Below, piece after piece: positions 17,359 to 25,588 of a stretch of DNA of 64,000 bases. This stretch comes from Flagellimonas taeanensis. Its GTDB lineage: Bacteria > Bacteroidota > Bacteroidia > Flavobacteriales > Flavobacteriaceae. Each line of letters starts with the position of its first letter. Position 1 is the stretch's first letter. The notes under the pieces were generated by a model that worked only from the letters and a program-made list of their open reading frames with translations, made no database searches and was not told the DNA's origin. Position numbers and translations under genes: made by a program. Location of the stretch: assembly GCF_003584105.1 (NCBI RefSeq), contig NZ_QXFO01000005.1, forward strand, positions 62,001-126,000, in the 5' to 3' direction.

Positions 17359-17441
17359 GGCTTGAAGTTGTGGTTCTCGATACAATTTTTCATTGGTTTC
17401 GACTTCGCTCAACCATCAAAAATCACTCGAACTGACAAATT
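17359..17441. repeat. Palindromic intergenic repeat, copy B
   Basis: This is the second copy of the repeat at 16198-16280, in the same orientation, with a few substitutions (for example CTTCGCTC for CTTCACTC). On the minus strand it lies 53 nt after the stop codon of the T9SS substrate gene, so both copies lie close behind minus-strand gene ends. Confidence 0.8.
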
Positions 17442-17494
17442 CCAACCACAACCCATAATAGATTGCCCTAGCTGTGGAATGGGTTCTTTGGAAA

Positions 17495-18670
17495 TCAGCG
17501 ATCCAGGAAGAGGAAGCCGGTGTATTGCAGGTTGAGGTCGTCCAGGGTGACCAGGTAATAATAGATTCCTTCGGGAAGGCCAACGTCCTGGCTCATGACG
17601 AAGCTCCCGGTGTTGGAATCACCTCTGAACTCGTTGGTGTAGTTGATTTTTTCAAAAACCTTTTGGCCCAATCGGTTAAAGATACGCAGGCTGTTGTTGG
17701 GCGACTCGTCCATATTGTCAATGACCAGAAAATCGTTCACGCCATCGCCGTTGGGACTGAGGAAATAGTTGCCCAAGGTAGGGTTGTTCACCGCAAAAGT
17801 GTCCGTGGGCAAAGGAATGGTGCCAAAGGTAATGGCCGCATAATCACTGGGCACAAAGGTTTCCGAGGTCACAAAACCCTCGGTCACATCACCGCTGATG
17901 GCGGAATTACCGATGATGACCCATTGGTTGGAAGACTTGCTCCAGCCCACCACGATTATCGCCTCCAAAGTAGCATTGGGAATCAGGCCCAAAGCACTTC
18001 GGGTGTTCCAGCTGATGGTCGCTTTAGCGGGTACATCGCTCTGAAAGATCCAAAATTCCCGATTGGTGACGGTGCCGATGTCCCTTACCTTTTCCTCCAC
18101 ATCAAAAGCGCCCGGAACGGACAGGGGTGTGGAAGGGTCCTCGAAAAAATAGGCACATACGGCCAGGGGCGTACTGCCCTCCGATTCCATCGTCAAGGTC
18201 CGGAGTTGGTGATGATCCCCAACGGGAAACCGAAAAAAGTCGCGGTTGTTCACGGCGGCAAAGCCGGTGACCTTGGAGTCGTCGTTCTCGCTGGCGGAAA
18301 AACCATGCTCCATAAAGTTGAGGTAGACCGTCTGATCATCGGTAGGGGTGTTCACGTTGCCCTCAATAAAGTTGGCATTGTTTTGCACCTGTACGGGAAT
18401 ATGCAAAAAGATTTCGCTAGTGGCCATAAACTCCACATCCCTGAACGTGGGGATGGTGTTGCCCCTTACCTGAATGGAACTGTTGCCATAGAAGCCCACC
18501 AAGCCTTCGTTCTGCTCAAAGGGGGCATTGTTGGTAAAGTTGGTGTGCAGGCCCAGGCCACTGTTGGAACCGCCAAAATGTACCCGCATGTTGCCGGCAT
18601 GGTGCAGGGCGCTTTGCGCCACTGCAAAATGGGCGAACAATAGGAATGCTATGAGGTGGAGGGGTTTCAA
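17495..18670 (-). CDS. T9SS type B sorting domain protein (gliding motility-associated C-terminal domain)
   Basis: The last ~85 residues are a canonical type B CTD: LSPNGDGVNDFLVIDN, then LRIFNRLGQKVFE and a terminal GIYYYLVTL...GFLFLDR. This targets the protein to the T9SS for secretion, probably to the cell surface. The N-terminus is a signal peptide (LHLIAFLLFAHFAVAQ). An ATG at 18700 exists but lies inside the upstream gene; a TTG at 18670, 2 nt after that gene's stop, gives the cleaner start LKPLHL and is used here. The middle is beta-rich without a recognised enzyme domain. It is translationally linked to the repeat protein upstream. Confidence 0.85.
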   Translation of the reverse strand: MKPLHLIAFLLFAHFAVAQSALHHAGNMRVHFGGSNSGLGLHTNFTNNAPFEQNEGLVGFYGNSSIQVRGNTIPTFRDVEFMATSEIFLHIPVQVQNNANFIEGNVNTPTDDQTVYLNFMEHGFSASENDDSKVTGFAAVNNRDFFRFPVGDHHQLRTLTMESEGSTPLAVCAYFFEDPSTPLSVPGAFDVEEKVRDIGTVTNREFWIFQSDVPAKATISWNTRSALGLIPNATLEAIIVVGWSKSSNQWVIIGNSAISGDVTEGFVTSETFVPSDYAAITFGTIPLPTDTFAVNNPTLGNYFLSPNGDGVNDFLVIDNMDESPNNSLRIFNRLGQKVFEKINYTNEFRGDSNTGSFVMSQDVGLPEGIYYYLVTLDDLNLQYTGFLFLDR

Positions 18671-18672
18671 GA

Positions 18673-19965
18673 TTAAAATGCTATTACAGTGAAATGCCAA
18701 TCAGAGTCTGAAAGAGAGGTGCCTTCATAAATTTGTACCTCAAATGAGTTTGCAGTTTGATTAGTTACTTGAATTGATCTTGCTCCAAGATTACTAGAAG
18801 TAGTTAATTGCACTATAAAATCTGACGGTGTTGTGCTTAAAATAATTTCATAAGAACCACCTGTGTTATTAGCAAAATTGTTAATTCCAAAATTTGTTCC
18901 AAGAGCTCCTGATATGATTTTTCCCATAGCAATAACAGGATTGGTAACCGTCACATTAAATTCTTGGCCGGAGGGGGTTACTGTGATTCCTTCACCTTCG
19001 GTGACAGTTATACCATCCACATAGGCCTTCGTTGCGGCATCCTGAGGGTCGGTCGGGTCCAGGACATCGGTGATGGCACTGTTGCCCGCACTTGGGTCAA
19101 TGGCTATCACATCGGCAAGGTTCTGTGCCTCGGTAAATGTACTGTTGATGACATATGGAGTGGCGGCGGTTCCGTTTCCGGTGATATTGATGTCGGTTCC
19201 ATTGTTGAGGATGGTCTCCGACCCATTGGCGGCATTGTTGGTTATCTCGGTGTCCACATAGGCCTTCGTTGCGGCATCTTGTGCTGCGGTTGGGTTTTGC
19301 AAATCTTTAATTTGCTGGTTTCCTGCACTGGGGTCTACAGCAATGACGTCGGCGAGATCCTGAGATTCGGTGATGCTGATATCCGCTTCGTTGATCAGGG
19401 TCCATGCGCTGCCATTCCATTGGAAAAGGTCGCCATTGGCACCTCCATCTTGCAAATGGGAGAGTCCTACGGATCGAGGGGCCAAATCTTGGCTGCCCAC
19501 GGAACCGTTTTGGATTTTGTCCCCGTTCACTGCCGAAGGGGCAATATTGGCCCCGTTGATGATGCCCACCTCAAAATTATAGTTGATACTGCCGTCCGGG
19601 TTGGGCGTTTCCGTGATCACCACGGTATTGTCCAATGCATTGGGGTTGATCGGCCGCATATGGTCCGCCCGGGTGCTCACCGTAAAGGAATTGTCCAGTT
19701 CCTCACAAATGTTGACCCACTCCGTTCCCGTATAGTAGTGTAGGCAGTCGTGGTCGGTATTATAGACCAACGCACCGCGCAAGGGGGAAATGGCATTCAT
19801 TTGGAGGTCATTTACCCGCGTGATGACGAGCACACGCGAGGTACTTTCCAATTCCAGTACAGAGGAATTGTTGAGGTTTTGTGGATTGTCGCCAATCTTG
19901 ACCTGTGCGGTCAGAGTATGGGTCATCAGTAGGGCAATGACCAAGTAGCTAATGTACGTTTTCAC
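18673..19965 (-). CDS. Secreted repeat protein with tail-fibre-like modules
   Basis: A signal peptide (VKTYISYLVIALLMTHTLTAQ) is followed by a VKIGDNPQNLNNSSVLELES segment common in flavobacterial surface proteins, then an N-terminal domain with GALVYNTDHDCLHYYTGTEW. Two repeats follow at about 198-236 and 277-315, each of the form [QN]-x-LADVIA[VI]DPSAGN...AQDAATKAYVD; the nucleotide repeats are visible at 19018-19134 and 19255-19371. The C-terminus is beta-rich. The longer GTG start at 20001 coincides with a -7 box, so GTG at 19965 is preferred. I do not recognise the function; with the adjacent T9SS protein it may form a surface structure. Confidence 0.8.
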   Translation of the reverse strand: MKTYISYLVIALLMTHTLTAQVKIGDNPQNLNNSSVLELESTSRVLVITRVNDLQMNAISPLRGALVYNTDHDCLHYYTGTEWVNICEELDNSFTVSTRADHMRPINPNALDNTVVITETPNPDGSINYNFEVGIINGANIAPSAVNGDKIQNGSVGSQDLAPRSVGLSHLQDGGANGDLFQWNGSAWTLINEADISITESQDLADVIAVDPSAGNQQIKDLQNPTAAQDAATKAYVDTEITNNAANGSETILNNGTDINITGNGTAATPYVINSTFTEAQNLADVIAIDPSAGNSAITDVLDPTDPQDAATKAYVDGITVTEGEGITVTPSGQEFNVTVTNPVIAMGKIISGALGTNFGINNFANNTGGSYEIILSTTPSDFIVQLTTSSNLGARSIQVTNQTANSFEVQIYEGTSLSDSDWHFTVIAF

Positions 19966-20000
19966 AGTGTTAGTATTTGAGGATTCGCTAACGTAATCCA

Positions 20001-20008
20001 CAAAACTA
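20001..20008 (-). promoter_or_regulatory. -7 box upstream of the repeat-protein gene
   Basis: Read on the minus strand, TAGTTTTG matches TAnnTTTG. A transcript would start near 19994, about 30 nt before the GTG at 19965, and would exclude the GTG at 20001. No good -33 box is visible at the usual distance. Confidence 0.4.
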
Positions 20009-20040
20009 ATCTTATATCATTATTTTTTGACCATTTCCCG

Positions 20041-20235
20041 TCCAAATGCGAAGTTCAGGGGTGAACGGAGTTCGGGTTGCGGGTTGTGGGTGGGGCAAAA
20101 GACGAGAGACAAGGGATGAGAAACATGAAACAAGAGACAGCAAACTCCAAGCCTTACACTTGAAACCAAGAAACCATAGCCAAGACTGCTAAGCTGCGTA
20201 CCGCCTACTGCAATCTACTGCCTGCCCACTGGACG
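20041..20235. repeat. Degenerate intergenic sequence of the purine-rich repeat type
   Basis: The 446-bp gap 20002-20447 contains no convincing gene. Part of it (about 20095-20140, with GAGACAAGGGATGAGAAACA and AACAAGAGAC) has the same purine-rich, AAGAC/AAGAG-rich texture as the repeats at 17072 and 22059. Similarity is by eye and weaker than between those two copies. Confidence 0.35.
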
Positions 20236-20387
20236 TATAATTAACAAAAGTTTAGAACCCCTACATTTTTTTATATGGGCTTCAAGGGTTTTCTTTAACT
20301 TGTGCTTGAGGTGTTATGGCAAAGAGCTGTCGGCACAATTGTCATTTTAGGGGTGGTCGGGCCACTTTTGGACGGCTGATTTTGCCG

Positions 20388-20395
20388 TATCTTTG
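20388..20395 (+). promoter_or_regulatory. -7 box of the CarboxypepD_reg-like gene pair
   Basis: TATCTTTG matches TAnnTTTG exactly and lies 52 nt before the ATG at 20448. A TTTG at 20367-20370 could serve as -33 box although the 17-nt spacing is short. Confidence 0.45.
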
Positions 20396-20447
20396 ATGAC
20401 AAGCCTCGGTTTAGGCCCCAAAAGGGCATCAATCTAAAATACAAACA

Positions 20448-21188
20448 ATGAAAAATATTCTTTTGGTCGTGTTCTCCTTTCTGTTCTCTGCTACATCGCT
20501 GGCACAGGACGATCGCCAATTGCTCCGTGGAAAGGTACTGTACCGAAACACCAATGTGCCCAATGAGAACGTGATCAACTCTACCTCGGGCGAGGCCACC
20601 ATCACCAACGATGATGGGGAGTTCACTATTGCGGTGAAAGTGGACGATCAAGTGGTGTTCACGGCGGTGAACTACCAATTGATGGTGGTGAAGATCACCC
20701 CGGAGATCTTACAGAACAACCGATTGGTGGTGGAGGTGACCGAAAAGGTGACCGAACTGGACGAAGTGATCGTGACCCCCGAGAACCAAGAGGGCTTTCT
20801 TCGGGTAAAGAACGAGGATTTTAAGCAGTTCGACTACGAAATAGACAGGGGCACCGAGGTGGTGAACGTCGCGGAATCGCAAACCGTTCGGGGCATGCAG
20901 AACGGCCTCAATTTTGTAAACATCTTCAAGGCCCTTTTCAAATCCCGCGAAGTGGATGGTCAGGAAAGGGAGCCACTAAAAGTGAGCGAGGTGCTCAGGC
21001 ATGTGTATGACGATGAGTTTTTTGTGGTGGACCTGAAACTTCCGCAGGACAAGATAGATGCCTTTTTGCTCTATTGTGATGATAAGATACCCTCCCAGAC
21101 CCTTCTCAGAAAGGATAACGAGTTCCAACTGATTGATTTTCTGGTCACACAGAGCAAGGAGTATTTGGAAACCTTGAATGAGGAATGA
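20448..21188 (+). CDS. Exported CarboxypepD_reg-like domain protein
   Basis: The 246-aa protein has a signal peptide (MKNILLVVFSFLFSATSLAQ) and an N-terminal CarboxypepD_reg-like beta-sandwich with LLRGKVLYRNTNVPNENVI, TSGEATITNDDGEFTI and DQVVFTAVNYQ (about 25-90), as found at the start of TonB-dependent receptors, but no receptor follows. The C-terminal half contains a helical region ending KIDAFLLYCDD...IDFLVTQSKEYLETL. It is paralogous to the next gene, with which it overlaps by 4 nt (ATGA). Function is unknown; periplasmic location is likely. Confidence 0.82.
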   Translation: MKNILLVVFSFLFSATSLAQDDRQLLRGKVLYRNTNVPNENVINSTSGEATITNDDGEFTIAVKVDDQVVFTAVNYQLMVVKITPEILQNNRLVVEVTEKVTELDEVIVTPENQEGFLRVKNEDFKQFDYEIDRGTEVVNVAESQTVRGMQNGLNFVNIFKALFKSREVDGQEREPLKVSEVLRHVYDDEFFVVDLKLPQDKIDAFLLYCDDKIPSQTLLRKDNEFQLIDFLVTQSKEYLETLNEE

Positions 21189-21994
21189 AGCATTTTTTTC
21201 TTCCTTTGCTGTGCTTCGTGGGCTTTTTTGCCACCGCCCAGGATGGGCCTGTGAAAGCATTGAGGGGAAGGGTCACCAGTGCCGATAAGGATGTGGTAGG
21301 GGTGGTGGTCCAGAACATCAGCTTGGAGCAGGCGGTGATCACCGACATGGATGGCAACTTTACCATCAATGTGCAATTGGGCGACACGTTGGTCTTCTCA
21401 GCGGTCCATTACCAGAGAAAAATAGTACCCGTGACCGAAGTGCTGTACAAAACCAGTTTTGTGGAAGTGCCCATGGAAGAGTTCGTCAACGAGCTGAAAG
21501 AAGTGGTGGTACGACCCTATAACCTTTCGGGGGACTTGAGCCAAGACTTGGACAAACTGACCTTGGAAAAGGATGTGAGTGCATCGGCCCTGGGTCTGCC
21601 CAATGCAAACGTAAAGCCCCTGACCCAAAGTGAACGGTTGCTTCGGGAAGCATCGTCCATGACCATGACGGCAGGCGGCGGTGTTGGCGGAGCAGGGGGT
21701 GGAATGTCGCTCAATCCCATCATCAATGCCATCAGCGGACGTACCAAAATGTTGAAGAACCGGGTGAAAGTGGACAATACCTACGCTAGGACCCAACGCG
21801 TACAGGATTTTTATGTGGATTCCCTGTTTGTGATGACCTTGAAGATTCCTATGGAAAAATTGGACGACTTTATGTATTTCTGTGAGGTGGACGAGACGTT
21901 CCAGCAAACAGTCGATACCCACGACAAGTTGAAAATTTGGGACTTCATGGTGGAGAAGAGCCGTGCTTACCGTAAGAACAACAATTTGGACTGA
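21185..21994 (+). CDS. Exported CarboxypepD_reg-like domain protein, paralogue
   Basis: The 269-aa protein repeats the plan of its upstream neighbour: signal peptide (MKHFFLPLLCFVGFFATAQ), CarboxypepD_reg-like domain (ALRGRVTSADKDVVGVVVQN, DMDGNFTINVQLGDTLVFSAVHYQ) and a C-terminal region with LKIPMEKLDDFMYFCEVD and LKIWDFMVEKSRAYRK that aligns with the neighbour's end. A Gly-rich linker (TAGGGVGGAGGGMS, about residue 160) is specific to this copy. The ATGA overlap suggests translational coupling. Tandem duplication is the simplest explanation. Confidence 0.82.
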   Translation: MKHFFLPLLCFVGFFATAQDGPVKALRGRVTSADKDVVGVVVQNISLEQAVITDMDGNFTINVQLGDTLVFSAVHYQRKIVPVTEVLYKTSFVEVPMEEFVNELKEVVVRPYNLSGDLSQDLDKLTLEKDVSASALGLPNANVKPLTQSERLLREASSMTMTAGGGVGGAGGGMSLNPIINAISGRTKMLKNRVKVDNTYARTQRVQDFYVDSLFVMTLKIPMEKLDDFMYFCEVDETFQQTVDTHDKLKIWDFMVEKSRAYRKNNNLD

Positions 21995-22058
21995 AGTTTT
22001 GTGGTGTTGGAAGCCGGGAGTCAGAAGTCGGATATCTGATGTCGAATTGCCAACCATA

Positions 22059-22200
22059 GCTGTCACCCTGAGCGTAGTCGAAGGGGCGAAAAATTCAAGT
22101 CCAAGTTCTAGAACAGAGAAAATGGACGAAAAACAAAGGAAGCAAGAGCCAAGAACTGACCTCGAGCATCCAATACCAAGCACAATAACCAATAACTCAG
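22059..22200 (+). repeat. Long intergenic repeat, copy 2 (plus orientation)
   Basis: It begins GCTGTCACCCTGAGCGTAGT and runs through GACGAAAAACAAAGGAAGCA to ACTGACCTCGAGCATCCAAT. It matches, with many substitutions, the minus-strand reading of 17072-17235. It fills most of the 337-bp gap 21995-22331; the remaining bases show no gene. Confidence 0.65.
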
Positions 22201-22331
22201 TAACAAAGTAATAAGCTGACATATAGTACTTGGTCTGGTTTCTTATGTCTTGAAAAAGTTGTTTTGGCAAACAAATTGCAGATAACCCTATAAAACTGTA
22301 ACATTGCCCTAATAATAACGTCAGATATACC

Positions 22332-22850
22332 ATGATGAAGCGGAAAATTGCAAAAGTATTGGTCTCGCCTTTGGCAATGGCCCTTTTTTTGTCCTTCACC
22401 ACCGCACATAAATTCTATGTGAGCGTCACCAACATGGTCTATGCCGAGGAGGAGGATGCGTTTCAGATCACTTCCCGTATTTTTATAGACGACTTGGATG
22501 CCCTTTTGGCCGAACGCTATGGCATCAAGGCCAAGTTGGCCACCCCGGACGAGGCCAAGGTGGCCGATGAATACATTGAAAAGTACCTACGGGCCAAATT
22601 TCTGGTCCTATTCAACGGGGAAGCGGCCCAATACAACTTCTTGGGAAAGCGGTACGATAACGATGTGGTCATTTGCTATCTGGAAATTCCGAAAGTAAAG
22701 CTATCCTCTATCACGACCATGACTGTGGAGAACGAAGTGCTCACCGACCTGTTTGACGAACAGAAGAACGTGGTCCATGTGAAATGGAAGGGGAACAAAA
22801 AGAGTTTCGTGCTGATGAAGAGCAATAATAAAGGAATGTTAAACTTATAA
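22332..22850 (+). CDS. DUF6702 family protein
   Basis: The 172-aa protein has an N-terminal hydrophobic signal (residues 9-25) ending in TTAHKFYVSVTNM, then the family's ITSRIFIDDLDALLAERYG and a C-terminal beta-rich part with YLEIPKVKLSSITTMTVEN and VVHVKWKGNKKSF. I know it as DUF6702, a family of exported Bacteroidota proteins usually encoded next to M1 peptidases, as here. No function is established. ATG at 22335 is an equally possible start. Confidence 0.8.
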   Translation: MMKRKIAKVLVSPLAMALFLSFTTAHKFYVSVTNMVYAEEEDAFQITSRIFIDDLDALLAERYGIKAKLATPDEAKVADEYIEKYLRAKFLVLFNGEAAQYNFLGKRYDNDVVICYLEIPKVKLSSITTMTVENEVLTDLFDEQKNVVHVKWKGNKKSFVLMKSNNKGMLNL

Positions 22851-22910
22851 CGCTTTGTTAACAATTGGTTAAAATGCGTTATTTTTCACCCTCATAAAAT
22901 CAAATTGAAA

Positions 22911-25226
22911 ATGAACAGAATCAAACATTACGTAGCATCCCTGCTCTTTCTTTTTGGTGCCATGGCCATGGCGCAGGAAGGAGAGGCAAAAAAAGAACGG
23001 GAGCCAGGACACTACAACCAAAGTAGGTTCAAACAATTGTACGAGGAGTTCTCCACTCCCAACACCTATCGCTCGGCTTCGGGCGCTCCGGGACCAGACT
23101 ACTACCAGCAACAGGCAGATTATGTCATGAACGTGGAACTGGACGACAAAAATGCCAAACTCTATGGTGAGGAGACCATCACCTATCACAACAATTCACC
23201 GGACAACCTGGAGTTCCTTTGGGTACAGTTGGATCAAAACGTACGTGCCAAAGACTCCAAATCCCCATTGAGGGACGGTAATGGTGTGAACATTGCCTAC
23301 ACTGCGGGCAATTTTACCGAAACCTATATCAGTGAGCCTTTCGATGGAGGGTTCAACATCGAGTGGGTGAAGGATGCCAGTGGTAAGCCATTGTCCTACA
23401 CCATCAACCAGACCATGATGCGGGTAAACATTCCCCAAGCCCTTAAAAGCGGGGAGAAGATTTCCTTTTCCATCAAGTGGTGGTACAATATTCCCGATCA
23501 CACCGTAAACAGGGCCCGTTCTGGATATGAGTACTTCCCCAAGGACGGTAATCGTGCTTATGTGATCGCACAGTTCTTCCCTAGGATGGCAGTCTATAGC
23601 GATGTGGAAGGATGGCAAAACCATCAGTTTTGGGGAAGTGGCGAGTTTGCCCTGCCTTTTGGAAACTACGATGTGAGCATCACCGTGCCTGCTGACCATA
23701 TTTTGGATGGCACCGGGGTATTGCAGAACAGGGAGGATGTGTTCTCCAAAGAAATGATGAAACGTTACAAGGAAGCCACCAAGTCGTATGACAAACCGGT
23801 GATCATTGTGACCCAAGAAGAAGTGGAAGCTGCGGAAAAAGGTTTTTCCACGGATAAAAAAACATGGAAGTTCAAGGCGACCAATGTCAGGGACTATGCC
23901 TTTGCCTCTTCGCGCAAGTTCATTTGGGACATGCAGGCCGTCAAAATAGGCGGAAAGGACGTTATGGCCGTTTCCATGTACCCCAAGGAAGGAAACCCAT
24001 TGTGGGAAGACATGTCCACCAAGGCCGTGGTTCAGACCCTGCAGACCTATTCAAAACATACGTTTGACTACCCTTACCACAAGGCAATTTCCGTACATGC
24101 CAAGAACCAAGGGATGGAATACCCCATGATCTGCTGGAACTATGGACGCCCCAATGAGGACGGTACCTATTCCGATAGGGTGAAATACGGTATGATCAGT
24201 GTGATTATCCACGAAGTGGGACACAACTTCTTCCCTATGATCGTCAACTCCGACGAGCGTCAGTGGGGATGGATGGATGAGGGTCTTGATACCTTCATGC
24301 AGTACTTGGCAGAGCAGGATTTTGGAAAAACCTACCCGGACATCATTGCCCCGAACGGAAAATATCCATCCCAAAGGGGTGAACCAGCTGCCATTGTGCC
24401 CTACATGAGTGGTGACCAAAACTTTATCTCCCCCATCATGTCCAACCCCGAGAACGTGTACCAATTGGGACCCAATGCTTATGCCAAACCAGCTACTGCA
24501 CTGAACATCTTGAGGGAAACGGTAATGGGCAAGGAATTGTTCGATCATGCCTTCAAGACTTACGCACAACGTTGGATGTTCAAGCACCCCACTCCTGAGG
24601 ATTTCTTCCGTACCATGGAAGACGCATCCGCAGTGGACTTGGATTGGTTCTGGAGAGCTTGGTTCTACACCACTGATTATGTGGACATAGGGGTCAAAGG
24701 GGTCAAAAAATACTATGTGACCAACAAACCTACCAAAGAAATGGAGAAATATATGGCCGATAGGAATCTTACCGAGGCCGACCTTCCCCCATTGGTGTAC
24801 TTGGCAGAAGAGGATAGCGAGGACTATATGCCTGAGCTGAAGGGAAAATCCCCAACAGAGACTTCACAGAACTTGAAGGAGTTTATGATGGACAACATGA
24901 CCGAGGCCGAAAGGTCTCAAGTGAAGGAACCCAAATATTTCTATGAGATCACTTTTGACAAGCCGGGAGGTGTTCCCATGCCATTGATCGTGGAATATAC
25001 CTATGCCGATGGCAGCAAGGAAAATGTGACCTATCCTCCAGAAATCTGGAGAAAGAACGACGCCGAAGTCAAAAGGGTCGTTGCTTCACAGAAAGAATTG
25101 GTGGGCATCGTGGTGGACCCCAAACTGGAAACCGCCGATATCGATACCACCAACAACTCCTGGCCCAAGAAAGACGAGAAGTCAGACTTTGATAAGTTCA
25201 AGGAGAGTATTAAAGGAGAAAAATAG
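22911..25226 (+). CDS. M1 family zinc aminopeptidase
   Basis: The 771-aa enzyme has a signal peptide (HYVASLLFLFGAMAMAQ) and the gluzincin site HEVGH at 434-438 with the second Glu at 457 (WMDEG), separated by the usual 18 residues. The M1 exopeptidase signature is less obvious: the sequence before the zinc site reads QGMEYPMICWNYG, in which GMEYP replaces GAMEN. It lacks the C-terminal HEAT-like domain of PepN-type enzymes and should act in the periplasm or outside the cell. TTG at 22905 is in frame but ATG at 22911 is preferred. Confidence 0.93.
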   Translation: MNRIKHYVASLLFLFGAMAMAQEGEAKKEREPGHYNQSRFKQLYEEFSTPNTYRSASGAPGPDYYQQQADYVMNVELDDKNAKLYGEETITYHNNSPDNLEFLWVQLDQNVRAKDSKSPLRDGNGVNIAYTAGNFTETYISEPFDGGFNIEWVKDASGKPLSYTINQTMMRVNIPQALKSGEKISFSIKWWYNIPDHTVNRARSGYEYFPKDGNRAYVIAQFFPRMAVYSDVEGWQNHQFWGSGEFALPFGNYDVSITVPADHILDGTGVLQNREDVFSKEMMKRYKEATKSYDKPVIIVTQEEVEAAEKGFSTDKKTWKFKATNVRDYAFASSRKFIWDMQAVKIGGKDVMAVSMYPKEGNPLWEDMSTKAVVQTLQTYSKHTFDYPYHKAISVHAKNQGMEYPMICWNYGRPNEDGTYSDRVKYGMISVIIHEVGHNFFPMIVNSDERQWGWMDEGLDTFMQYLAEQDFGKTYPDIIAPNGKYPSQRGEPAAIVPYMSGDQNFISPIMSNPENVYQLGPNAYAKPATALNILRETVMGKELFDHAFKTYAQRWMFKHPTPEDFFRTMEDASAVDLDWFWRAWFYTTDYVDIGVKGVKKYYVTNKPTKEMEKYMADRNLTEADLPPLVYLAEEDSEDYMPELKGKSPTETSQNLKEFMMDNMTEAERSQVKEPKYFYEITFDKPGGVPMPLIVEYTYADGSKENVTYPPEIWRKNDAEVKRVVASQKELVGIVVDPKLETADIDTTNNSWPKKDEKSDFDKFKESIKGEK

Positions 25227-25246
25227 CGAAAATTTAACTATTTAGG

Positions 25247-25274
25247 GCCCCGTGATTTCACGGGGCTTTTTTTA
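25247..25274 (+). terminator. Terminator after the M1 peptidase gene
   Basis: GCCCCGTG (25247-25254) pairs with CACGGGGC (25259-25266) over a 4-nt loop and is followed by seven T residues. It separates the secreted-protein genes from tatA. Confidence 0.92.
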
Positions 25275-25294
25275 TTTTCCTACCAAGTTCTCAT

Positions 25295-25302
25295 TATATT
25301 TG
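25295..25302 (+). promoter_or_regulatory. -7 box immediately before tatA
   Basis: TATATTTG matches TAnnTTTG exactly, but it ends only 4 nt before the tatA ATG at 25307. If used, the message would be leaderless or start inside the codon. No -33 box is seen at the normal distance. Confidence 0.3.
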
Positions 25303-25306
25303 TTGT

Positions 25307-25585
25307 ATGTATTTTCTATTCATAAGCGGTGCGGAGATATTTTTCATCCTATTCATAGTGGTGATGGTCTTTGGTGCCGACAAAATTCCAAGTATAGCCA
25401 AGGGACTTGGCAAGGGAATGCGCCAGTTGCGGGATGCCACGGACGATATCAAACGTGAGATTCAGAAAAGTGCCGAAAAACAGGGCATCGATACCGATTT
25501 CACCAAGGATATCCGCAATGAGCTGAACGAGGTGAAAAAGAATGTGGACGAAGTGACCGGCTCCATCAAAAGAAGCTCCAAATAA
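25307..25585 (+). CDS. tatA: Twin-arginine translocase subunit TatA/TatB
   Basis: The 92-aa protein has the TatA plan: a short N-terminal helix (FISGAEIFFILFIVVMVFGADKIP) with the conserved FG hinge, an amphipathic helix (IAKGLGKGMRQLRDATDDIKR) and a charged C-terminal tail. TatA forms the translocation pore for folded proteins carrying RR signal peptides; two such signals appear in this window (M15 protein and the GH109-like protein). TatA and TatB cannot be told apart with certainty from this sequence. Confidence 0.93.
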   Translation: MYFLFISGAEIFFILFIVVMVFGADKIPSIAKGLGKGMRQLRDATDDIKREIQKSAEKQGIDTDFTKDIRNELNEVKKNVDEVTGSIKRSSK

Positions 25586-25588
25586 TCC

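Noticed and set aside
17474..18643. Open frame of 389 codons on the plus strand
   Set aside because: It is antisense to the T9SS type B gene. Its translation is low in hydrophobic order and resembles nothing, whereas the minus strand encodes a clear signal peptide and type B domain.
18964..19743. Open frame of 259 codons on the plus strand
   Set aside because: It is the shadow of the repeat protein; internal repeats in it come from the duplicated modules on the minus strand.
21398..22402. Open frame of 334 codons on the minus strand
   Set aside because: It covers the second CarboxypepD_reg-like gene and the intergenic repeat; it has a His/Gln-rich translation and no recognisable domain.
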